From Gamarada debralockiae (taxonomy: Eukaryota > Ascomycota > Leotiomycetes > Helotiales > Hyphodiscaceae): a stretch of 64,000 bases of DNA. The position numbers were made by a program, and so were the translations under genes. Positions 1 to 9,674 of the stretch are shown one piece after another. Numbering within the stretch: the stretch's first letter is position 1; every line of letters starts with the position of its first letter. The stretch covers positions 62,001 to 126,000 of the forward strand of contig NXFV01001904.1 of NCBI GenBank assembly GCA_002803225.1, in the 5' to 3' direction. The notes beneath the pieces were generated by a model. It was given only the letters and a program-made list of their open reading frames with translations. It did no database searches and had not been told where the DNA came from.

Positions 1-1062
1 AATGAAACGGCCTTACCCTTCTCGTCTGGCATCCTCACCTATTTGTGCAGTATTTTGTGTAGGATATGTCTTCTCCAGGGGCTGTGTCGAGGTCAACACG
101 AGGGGTGAAACGGTGCCTGTCTCAATTTCGCCGGCCTGACACAGCCCCCTCGGAATCTAATTCGGGAACGCATCAGAGGCGTCCGGTAAGCCGCTGGTTG
201 CGTTCAGCTACGAACTGGGACGACAAATTATTTATACAAATACAGCATTAGACTTTGGTTCTCGGAGTTGAGATGGTGTCTTGGGTCGAAAAAGCTTAGG
301 AAAGCTTGTTCCATTGTCGAAGTTGGGACGAAAGTTGGGGGTGGAGACTTGGAAATTTCGCTTGGGAAAGCTGGCACGTGCTCCAGAACGAAACCCTGGC
401 CCGATTTCTTCTTCACGTGTTCCGGCGCCGGAATTTGATTCCTTCACTGATCACACGTCTCGCGATGAGAAAACTGCAAGTACAGCCGAGCGATATTTCG
501 CAAGTACAGACTTCTTGATTCTTCTGCACGAAGCTTTACTCCTTTTTTGAATAAAGCAAAATAAATGGTCTTAAAACAATTAGACAGCTTTCATTTATTG
601 TAGATTTGAGCTTAAAGTCTTCACTAGGCGTAGATAAAACGTGGCGTAAAGAATAAAGGTACAAAACAAATGATAATCGAAATATATTTAATAAACATTT
701 TACGTAAATTCTCGGGAAACAAAAACCTAAAATAGAATTATAAAAGATTAAAAAGTAGGTCAGAGAGCCACCAAAATCGGGCAATAGAGAAGCGTGCCTA
801 TTCTATTCGATTCGGTTTGCGCTGGGCATTTGAGTGTACATACTAAAGTTGCTTGTTTTTAGGCTTGAAAATCCTCTTTGCACTTGTCCGCCTTCCTCGA
901 ATTCTTCTAGATTCAGCCTTCCTTCGTGTAGTCCTGGGCACACTGAGGCACTGCATGCGAGGTATCGAAGAGATAAGAGAGTTTGTATATACAGGAGTTG
1001 AAGAGATACCGAGGAATTAAGGCTGAGGGATAGAATTTTCACTTCACGACTTTCGCCTCAAA
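1..1062. other. Intergenic, no gene recognised
   Basis: No open frame here resembles a known protein, and all are short and overlap on both strands. Positions about 541-790 are clearly AT-rich compared with the flanks. That would fit old mutated repeat DNA or simply a 3' flank of the HET pseudogene that follows on the minus strand. No terminal repeats or RNA gene seen. Confidence 0.5.
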
Positions 1063-3361
1063 TTATCTGCACAACCTGCTCCTCGACTTCATCGAATGTG
1101 TAGGCTTCTTTAAAGCACCAGGGCTGAAGCATCTGACTCGCTCGTAGTAGTCGTTCTCAGTCCGAAGCAGGACAAGGCCTCTCCAGTCACCGTCTGGATG
1201 GATGGAGTAACAGACATCGCCTGCCATGCCCGCTTCATCAGGCCTTGGCGTCCTCCACGGATTCCGTTCCTTCACAAGCAACAGGGCCCACACATCCATG
1301 CAACTGTCTTGACCGTGCGGCCATTCCGGATGCGAGACGTCAGGAAATGTCATGAGCTCGTAATCTTTGATATACATCTCACCCTTGTTGAAGTACCAAC
1401 GAGCAGTCGCCATTCTTCCTTTGACCGTGATCATGCTATCGCTGATCCTGTCAAAAGGTGTGTAAGGAGGTAGCGCAGTAATGGAAATGTCTACAACTTC
1501 TGATAACGGCTCCCATTTGGCAAGATCTTGCATGGCAACCCAGTTGATTTCTCCATCAAGTGAGGCCCATGACCACGACGGCGCCCGGTACTCCGCTGAT
1601 TTTTTTGGCATAGGTGTAACAGCTTGTTGTCCAGCAAAGAGCGTGAGGTAAGTGCTCCTTCCATAGGCCGGCGACGTATGTTAATTCATTGCCGGCGTAT
1701 GCTCTTGCGAGTCCGGATACTGCTGCAAGCTTGTCCAATGGTTGGCTGAGTTCACGGCAAGAAAATTCCTCAATGAAGAACCGCCAGTTGGCCCATGCTT
1801 GCTCTACTTGAGATGGGATATCACATCTGTGTATGCTGCTCTCTGGGTCTTGGCGAGCTTTTCTGTCTGAGGAAGGCGACCGGGACAGCGTAATCGGTGT
1901 GTCGGGATTGCCACTGGTGGACTTACACTTCCAGAGCATTCCTGTACGAGTATAGATCACAGATCTGGTGCTTAGATACTGTTCCTGCAGGGTCCAACCA
2001 CGCTTAAGGATCGGGTCGACAAAGTCATCTCGTTGCTTGGCAATAGCTTCCGGCTCGAGCATTGTTATCTGGCCCATTTCGCCTTTGGAGGATCTGTAGC
2101 GAAGACTGAGTGGGGCCATGTGATCATAAAAAAAGCCTCGATCTTGCAGAAACCCTTCGTTCACGCTTTCTGCAGACCCAGCAATGATGGTAACGAAGGC
2201 GTCTTGATATATCAGCGAAACGTAACGCAGCTGCTCAGCAACATCTTCCGAGTCGTCTTGGATAATGCACAGAGCGTCAACCCACAAGAATTGTATACCA
2301 AGCTTACGTGTGACGGTGACCGCATCTTGTAACGTCTGAGGAAGTATTTCTATCAGAATGCTATCACTCATGTCTTTGAAGCTTGCTTTGGTAGTTTTAT
2401 AAGGCTGGTCCTCTCCCAAAACGTAGGACAAAGCACACCAAGCAACTTTTTGATACTGATCTGTGTCAACCAAACGGATCTTGATCGTTTCGCCATCTTC
2501 ACTGATCTGTAGCAATCTGCTCGGTAGGTACGTTGTACCGTCATAATGGCACCCCGAGTGGGAAGTAACGCATTCTGTCAGCCATTCTTTGACCAACGTA
2601 AAATTCGCTTCCGAGCAGACGGAGGTATGATGCAGCCTCTCGTGTGTGATCTCGGCAGCTGGGTCATCTTATCGACAAATGTAAGCAGTGTTCTTGTTGT
2701 GAAAAGTTTCACCCTCATTCAGCTTACCCGCGCTTGCAGCCATGCTATACGCAATGTAAGGAAAGAATTTGACCTGTTCACCGATCACATAGACGGTCTT
2801 TTGCTGGCGCATCAGCCAGAAGAGCCGTAGCCGACCATACCAGAAGGTGAGGTAAAGGTGTCGCTTTCGGAGATGCTTTAATAAATAAGTAATGATTTTC
2901 AACCTTGTCCTGAGGTGGAAAAGGGTCTGGTCTGTCGAAAACATATACAAAGGACCCGGAATGTTCAGCCTTATTTCAAGGGTGTTCGCCAAGTCTGGTT
3001 CGGCGCGCAATTGTGGAAGCGCTGCGTGAATACTATACTCTCTATCGGGTGGTGATTTGGTAAAGCATTTCTTCAGCATGTACCGAACCTCTGCGAGTCT
3101 CACTGGGGGGAGGAACTCCCGAGCTAAGTGGACAAACAGAGGACAGCCATCCGCGGCGGCCGCGCGGGCCTCAGCCAACGTGTGTGGTAGGGGTATCATT
3201 ACTCCGGGTTCTTCCTCCCAGTCCTTCAAGTCCTCGTATTTAAGCACGATGCGCTCGCAATGGCGACAGGTATGCGGCCAGTCGACGTTTTGGACGGGAT
3301 GAGGACCGCGTGAGCGCCCAGATCTTAGTGGGTGCCGCAACAATTCATCGACAAATGCCAT
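1063..3361 (-). pseudogene. HET-domain (heterokaryon incompatibility) gene, frameshifted
   Basis: The minus strand encodes a typical fungal HET protein. Start is ATG at 3361 (MAFVDELLRHP), preferred over an upstream in-frame codon. Exon 1 is 3361-2728, then a 69-nt intron 2659-2727 (GTAAGC...CCCAG), then exon 2 from 2658. The N-terminal part has a CxxC (CRHCERI). The HET core follows, with LSYVLGEDQ, FLWVDALCIIQDD and the GWTLQEQYLSTR motif. The C-terminal part carries YRAPSWSWASLDG, usual in this family, but in a different frame. The frame is lost in a run of seven T (1600-1606); six would restore it. A second frame change near 1105-1115 is likely, because a more family-like ending (FDEVEEQVVQII) lies in another frame. 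Family role is triggering vegetative incompatibility or defence cell death. Two breaks favour a real pseudogene, but a homopolymer sequencing error cannot be excluded for the first. Confidence 0.8.
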
Positions 3362-4070
3362 AATATACACAATCATCGATTATTTTTAATTGATTTTGCT
3401 TGCTGGAAGGTGCTTGAATATGGTCTAGACAACTTCTAAAGGTTATGATGTGACAGCTTATGTCACGTAAATTATCACATGATCGAACCCCTTTCCCTTG
3501 GAGAACCTATACCTACACATATATGTTCATTAAAAAGTGGAACCTTCAAACCCTTTTTTTGAAAATAGTACCCTCTTGTGCCCCTCTTGTGCTCTCCTCG
3601 AGCATTTCATTTCCTTAGCTCCATTGACCTGGCCCTCGCCCCACCCCTTAGTGCTATTTTCCCGGTCATCCCCCTTCGCTCCAGCCAATGAGATGCTGTG
3701 GATGCTCTTGAAAACATGTCAAAAGGTTTGAGGACCTGTGAAAAGGTCCAAGAAGTGTTTGAAAAGCTTTTGGAAAGGTCCGAGAAGGTCTTGAGGTTCG
3801 TCGATGTCGAATCTCGGTCGACGACCGCGTTGTCTGTCTCCCACAGTTCGTTGCTTATGTCACTGACCCGCAAGCCCATTTCCTGTAGTTTTCGTAAGCT
3901 CCGTTTACTTCAGAATATTGATGCGAAGTAAGGATTTGCTTAGAACGATCTTAGGACTACAAAGGTATAAAGGCATAGGCTTCCCCATACATCTTTCTTG
4001 CTCAGTTCAACAGAAATAAATAAATATGGTGTAGATGATCTTCTCTATTGTAACGTAGTTGTCTTGTCAT
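3362..4070. other. Intergenic between HET pseudogene and WD40 relic
   Basis: It holds a stretch of degenerate short repeats built on GAAAAGGT/GAGAAGGT-like words at about 3716-3800. Because of these, a minus-strand frame (3607-3879) and a plus-strand frame (3698-3931) are both open. I do not recognise either product. The part after about 3930 is AT-rich. Nothing else seen. Confidence 0.4.
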
Positions 4071-4701
4071 TCACAATTTTAGCCATCTAAAGAAGTTATA
4101 AACATTAGCTAATGAGAATCCGATAATAAAAACCTTCCCAGATGAACAACCACCAGCCACTATCGACATCGACGGCGAAATATTATACGACACTGCCCGG
4201 GAGTCCGATGGTAGCCAGAGCACATTTTGTGTATTACATGTGATCTATGACCCGCTAATGCCCTATCCTTGGCGATCACCTTTATCTCTTTCCTCTTGAG
4301 GATATTCGGACGTAGTAAGGAGCCTAGTTCTGCCCACCTTGATACTTACTAACACTAGTAAGAAGGTTCGAGTCTATATTATCGAATGATAAACTAGTAA
4401 CATAGGTGTTAATTGCGAATGTTTGGTGGCAGGAGCCAGTGCTCGTGTCCCAGATCTTGACTGTCTTATTATATGACGCCGACGTCAGCAGCTTCGAGTC
4501 GTGTGAGAAGGCGACGGAGTTGACTGGATTACTATAGCTCTCGAGTGTCTGTAGAACAGCATTCCAACCTGACTCCACCTTTGGCTGTAGTGAAATCCAA
4601 CCTAGTATATCCTTCTGGGATATCTTTCGAATAATGCTTTCTTTTGGGGTAAAGACAAGTGTAGAAGAGTCGCTAGCGAAATCGGCTTCCGCTTTGAACA
4701 C
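4071..4701 (-). pseudogene. C-terminal relic of a NACHT-WD40 (HET-E/NWD-like) NLR
   Basis: The minus strand 4701-4324 encodes the linker and first WD40 unit seen in fungal NACHT-WD40 proteins (VLQTLESYSNPVNSVAFS...TVKIWDTSTG). It runs straight into the post-repeat sequence (SLSFDNIDSNLLTSV). After stops and a frame change, 4200-4071 still encodes the characteristic C-terminus (NVLWLPSDSR... and GGCSSGKVFIIGFS), ending at TGA 4071-4073. In that terminal segment, TAG at 4245-4247 stands where relatives have Trp (WIT). The NACHT part and all but one WD repeat are missing, so this is a fragment with a collapsed repeat array. It lies about 670 bp downstream of, and in the same direction as, the HET-NACHT-ankyrin pseudogene. 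It could be a remnant of the same NLR locus or of a separate gene. Confidence 0.75.
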
Positions 4702-5368
4702 TTCACGATTTTTCCGCTAAGCCACAATGCCAAGGCTATACTGCCTGTGCAAGCCTCATCCTAGTTAACTTATTGTTTCCCGCATCCCATCGCATCCCGT
4801 GATATTATATAGAGGAGACTATCGCTACGGCCAGTCCTAGGCGTATATCTCAATCTTATATATGTAGCTACAATATTTGAGAAGGTAAAGAGGCACCTTT
4901 TGATTTTGCGTTACGTGACGCGATTGCATGTGACTGTACAGCACGTGACAAGACACAACCTTATACGTGGTGCTGCTCGCTCCGCCTTTTTTTTTTCTGG
5001 GTAAAATCCAAGTTGAGAACTCATTGGAGTGTGGTTTGTGTTGCGGATTGTCATGTAAGGCATTGTTTCACGATAGCGGGATGACGGAACGACGGAATGG
5101 TGGGAAACCATAATCTCGAGGCTTGTACGCTGGAGGAACATTAGATCCATGCCCTTATTTGGCCAGGCCTATCGGTAGCGGATTAGGGTATTCTTCAATG
5201 GGGCTGCCGTCTTAATAACATCAGAATATTCCTTAATAGTCTATGAATCTTTCAGAAATATGGTGGCAAATTGTTCAATTATATAAAAAGGGATTTCCCC
5301 AGACCCCATATTTTACAAAGATAATAAAAATAAGAGAGGAAAGGAATTAAAGAATTCTAGCCACGATG
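4702..5368. other. Intergenic, AT-rich toward 5368
   Basis: Lies between the ankyrin NLR stop and the WD40 relic. Positions about 5210-5350 are AT-rich. No coding sequence recognised. Some diverged remains of the upstream part of the WD40 gene may be present just above 4701, but I could not align them with confidence. Confidence 0.4.
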
Positions 5369-8300
5369 TCATAAAGCCTGCAGTAGCTTAATGATAGCCT
5401 CGTGCCCATTCGCGGTGGCATACGATAGCGGCGTCCGGCCATTGCGGTCTTTGGCCTCCAGCTCTGCGCCTTTCTCTAGCAACAACTTCGCTACCGCCTC
5501 GCACCCCTTCGCTGCCGCCTGTGACAGCGGCGTTCGGCCATTGCCGCCGTCTTTGGCCTCCATCTCTGCGCCTTTCTCTAGTAGCAGCTTCACTACCGCC
5601 TCGTGCCCCCTCTCTGCCGCCCATAACAGCGGCGTCCGGCCATAATCGTCTTTGGCCTCCAGCTTTGCGCCTTTCTCTAGTAGCAGCTTCACTACCGCCT
5701 CGTGCCCCTTTCCTGCCGCCTGTAACAACGGCGTCCGGCCATAGCCGCCGTCTTTGGCCTCCAGCTCTGCGCCTTTCTCTAGTAGCAGCTTCACTACCGC
5801 CTCGCGCCCCTCCTCTGCCGCCCATGACAGCGGCGTTTGGTCATAGTCGCTATTGGCATTCAGCTCTGCGCCTTTCTCTAGTAGCAGCTTCACTACCGCC
5901 TCGCGCCCCTTCGCTGCCGCCCATGACAGCGGTGTCCGGCCATTGTGGTCTTTAGCCTCGACATCGAGCTTGCCTAAAGCACAGAGAAAAGTAAGGATTA
6001 CCTCGTCGCCTTGCTCTGCGACATGAGAGGAAACACTTCTGTGCTGCGAGAAAGTAAAGTTGCGGCCAAAGTTAGTGCATTTGTTTCTATTCTCGGAGTA
6101 CTGTTTGCATAGATGGTGAAGCGGAGACTCTTGTGGCTGGATTTCGGCCTGGACTTCTAAAAATGTCTGGGCTGCCTCATGACTCCCAGTAGCCAGAGCG
6201 GCAAAAATTGGCAGCCCATAGCGCTCGTTTTCAACATCAAAGCAGGACTCCCTCTGAGAATGGATTCGAATAAGATCGGCCAAGTTCTTCTCTGCAAGGA
6301 TGTAAAGCACACTGACTGATTCCGTATATCGCCGAACATCGTGCCTTTCGAGAGTATTATTGAGGGATATCCACCTTTTAAGAGGAAACTCGTCAAGAAA
6401 ATCCCCTTGCTCCATCGCATTCTGTTGAGCGCTGTTGGCGTGGCGAAGGACATTAAGAACTGAATATTCGAGAAACGGAAACTTCAAGCTAATAGTCTCC
6501 CGTAACTGTGCTGCCTTGGAAGCCTGCGGTAGAGGGTCCGGTATATCGAGGTCTTGGTTGATTGAAGCGTTTAGCTGAGCCAAGCAGCAATTCCTCAAAA
6601 TTTCGTGGCCATGACCGATGAAGTTGCCGGAAACCTTTGACCACTGGCTATCGTATTTACCCAGTAAGAAGTCTCGAACAGACTCGTGGATGAACTGCAC
6701 TTCGGAGGCCTTGTTCCGCGTGACTTCGGCCAAGCCTTTGGAAGAACTTCTCACGAATGTCTTTATCTGGTCTAAATCTATATCGTCCTGGTCCCAGAAA
6801 CCTGAGTACTCCTTGTTAAGATTAAGTTGGATGGCGAAATAGAGCTCTGGCGGTTTGAGAGGACGAGTTGCGAAGAGGATCCATTTGAGACAAATCTGCA
6901 GCCGTTCGAGGTTCTCCCCATCTCGTGTGAGGATCATCTCAAACAAGTCGGTCAATTTTGGTGGGATTTCCTTGAGACGCTCGCGGATCTTGGTGGAAGC
7001 GGAGCCATTGCAGTGTTCAGAGTTGAGAATATCAACAACTAAAAAGACCCAAAGAAAAATACCGGAGGATTTCTCAAGGATATCGGACCGAAGTGTCTCA
7101 ACTTTCTTCATCTTGCCCACCTTTAGTTTCGATTTGATGTACTGTTCGATGTCTTTCGTATGCCCTATTTCGTCTTCTAAAGTGACTTTGATTGCCTTTT
7201 GGATGTCGATAGTCGGATAATGCCGACTAGAGAAGCAAATCTTCAACCGAACCTGTGCCTCTCTTGCGACACCGCACAGCTCCTCAAAGAAGCCAACCAT
7301 ACCCGTAGCCTGGTTGTCATCGCACTCGTCCAGCGCATCAATGAATATCGTCAACGGCCGGCTCCCAAGTTTCTTAATAGCATGCGTTAGTGTCTGCTTC
7401 AACGGTTCCTCATGCCATCCACTCCACTGGACAGCCCTTGCACCGTCAGCTGTCATCCACTCCAAACTATCTTTTAACTCTACCGCCTTCTCAAAAAGCT
7501 GGTGGAGAAGAGAGCGTTAGAGACCCGTTGTCGACTTCTCCTCGACTGTGCCCTGCGCAAGGAAGAAAAACGACAGTATGATTTGCAAGGAATCGCCTTT
7601 TGCGTTAAGCTTGGCCTCTTCGAAGAGGAGTTTCATTAGAGTTGACTTCCCAGTGCCGGGATTGCCTCGGATCCAAAGGAAGCCACCGTGGTCTGCCTGT
7701 TGTGCCACGTCGTGCCATGATTTGTATTGGGGTTCGGTGAGGAACCAGCGGCATGTTGTTCCTTGGGCGGCTTTTTGGCTTGTTAGGCGCTCGTCAATTT
7801 TGGTGAAGTAGAGCTGGTCTATTAGTGACTGTTGCGTGGTGGCGTCGATGCTATGGCTAACTCTCGTAACTGGCTCTTTTCGGGTTTCTGATGGGTTGTC
7901 TAATCATTAGCTGCCAGTCAGTATTCCATTATTATGAATGATCAACGGTTTTGTACTTACCACCAGGCACAGAGTATTCAGAGTAAAAGAACGGTTCAGG
8001 ATTGAGAAAGTTCGGGTCGTGATCGGAAGGAATAGAGGACTGGCTGCGTGGAGTCTTTAATCGTTTAGTGGAATTGGAAGAAGCCTGTGAGACAGTCGAT
8101 AGTTCGTCGAGCTGATGTTTCCTTAGACGCTTATCAAGCTCCTCTTGAAGCCTACTGAATGCATTCTTCGCCCCCTCACCATAGATAAGTGGCATGTGGA
8201 TGTCGAAAATGCCTAGCAAGGAATAAGCCTTGTCTTCTTCACGCTTAGTCTCCCGATTTTCTGCCCATGACATTCGCTCCTTGACGCTAAACACAGATAG

Positions 8301-8861
8301 AGTAGTTCCTCGAAGAGCCGGAACCGCAATCCCCGTTATCTCATGAAGCTGTCGCTCTAACGATTTCTTATCACCGAGTCGTTTGCCATTCGAGCAAAAG
8401 AATTCAACCGATAGCGGAGCAATAAGTTCTTGAAGTGTCCAACCACGGGTAAACCATCGACTCTTCCGGAAGGCTGATTGCCACGACTGCAAAGACGGGT
8501 CGACCTGATCATGATCATTTGTCGAAACATCTGACAGATATACGTAGCATTTGTCCGCATTGCGATACCAACGAAACATAGAGTTAATAGCTTCTGAAAG
8601 CTCAGTATTGTTCGATTTGTCAATGCAGCAAGTGTCTACCTAGTAGTATTGTAGGCTATCGCGAGCAGCTTGCTCTGCGCAGAATAGAATCTTTCTATAT
8701 CTAGCTTTCGTCTTCCTAGAGCCTTTCATCAGGTCTTCAAAGTTGGCCTCTTCATCATCATCTCCCCAAGTATGTGAAAGTATCGCATAAGGCCGTTCAT
8801 TGTTGATGATATCCTTGGTCAGGCTGAACTCGTCGTTATTCTTAAGCTCTAAAAGCCGCAT
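5369..8861 (-). pseudogene. HET-NACHT-ankyrin NLR with two in-frame stops
   Basis: Three-domain fungal NLR read on the minus strand. Exon 1 is 8861-7961, intron 7900-7960 (GTAAGT...TTAG, 61 nt), exon 2 is 7899-5369. The HET effector domain starts MRLLELKNNDEF and has YAILSHTWGDD, VDTCCIDKSN and RGWTLQELIAP. The NACHT domain has Walker A GNPGTGKST (about residue 376) and Walker B-like LTIFIDALDECDD. Six ankyrin repeats fill about residues 946-1143. The frame is otherwise intact over about 1143 codons. Two codons are stops: TAG at 8640-8642, exactly at the invariant HET Trp (LQYY-stop-VDTCC), and TAA at 7517-7519 between Walker A and Walker B (TTGL-stop-RSLLHQLF). Such proteins sense ligands through their repeats and trigger incompatibility or cell death. 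This copy looks recently inactivated, since splice sites, motifs and the repeat array are still clean. An assembly error at two separate codons is unlikely. Confidence 0.85.
5378..5962 (-). repeat. Tandem ankyrin-coding repeats, near identical
   Basis: Six consecutive units of about 99 or 102 nt, each coding one 33-34-residue ankyrin repeat with the constant core EAVVKLLLEKGAELEAKD and GRTPL. Units differ mainly at two spots: the residues just before GRTPL (HN, SDYD, GGYG, DY, GGNG, RN) and the residues around SWAA/LQAA/LWAA/SQAA and KGRE/RGHE/KGCE. Nucleotide identity is high, including synonymous sites. That points to recent duplication or gene conversion among units. The repeat makes several other frames open on both strands. 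Confidence 0.85.
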
Positions 8862-9674
8862 TATTAAGCGAGGGTATCAAGAGAGTGAGTATCTCAGGTG
8901 AACCTATCTAGATTAAGATCCACATGACTTAGTAAAGAAGGTTGATATGGCGAAGACTAATTTGAATGTGAGAGTGCTCGAGGCGCAAATCGAAGAACGA
9001 GACGCTAGCTCGGCGTAAGCGTAGGATCAAGTGGGCTCTTGGCTTAGCCGATTAGCTAATACAGCTTTGCCTGGTTGGTGCTGCCAGCGCTTGAGTGTGG
9101 CGCTGCAAAACAGACCTGATTGGGTTAGAGAAGTGCAAGCAATCCATGTCACGAAGCCCAGTAGAACTTCAGAAAAGGTACGTACATTGAAGTGGAAGTG
9201 CCCAATAGTTTCCCGCACCCATCAAGGTTGGGAAAACAAACGGTTACGTTTCTTACAAATTTAGGCTTGGGACAGTTAGATACTGTACAGTACATAAGAT
9301 GCCGAACACGTACTGAAGCATGATCATGAGGCTTAGCAGGTTATCGTACTCCGTAGGCAACCCATGATTCCAAGTCTTTTAGGCGAAGTTCGCTGGCTCA
9401 CATGTGATACAGCACATGGAGATGTGGCGTGTGCGTGCAGGGACCATGCAGTTAGCGTCTTGGCAATGTGGCTTAGTTTAAATTCGAGAAGTACTTTTAA
9501 GGCGGAAGCCACAGAAAATATGCCGTCAAAGACAGTATTCGGCATGGCCGGGTATTTGTGACCCATAGGGAAAATCGTGCTCGCCTATTGACCACACCTC
9601 CTCCGTGGTAATATCAATTTACTACGTCTACCTCAGGAACCTCATCGCGAAGTTCATCTCATGGGCAGACCATT
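8862..9674. other. Intergenic; 5' flank of the NLR and 3' flank of the AAA ATPase gene
   Basis: About 810 bp with only short overlapping frames on both strands, none recognised. It should include the promoter of the HET-NACHT-ankyrin gene (just above 8861) and the 3' UTR of the AAA ATPase gene (just below 9675). Confidence 0.4.

Noticed and set aside
3607..3931. Overlapping plus and minus frames with Glu/Lys/Ser periodicity
   Set aside because: They arise from short degenerate repeats; no start context, splice logic or recognised family.
5388..5955. Long open frames on both strands across the ankyrin repeats (5388-5825 minus, 5521-5955 plus)
   Set aside because: They are by-products of the stop-poor, Arg/Gly- or Pro/Leu-coding repeat DNA; they share no family and lack conserved ends.
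7517..7519. mRNA editing as a rescue for the HET-NACHT-ankyrin gene
   Set aside because: TAA would need both adenosines edited to give Trp, and the family residue here is unlikely to be Trp; together with TAG at 8640 inactivation is simpler.
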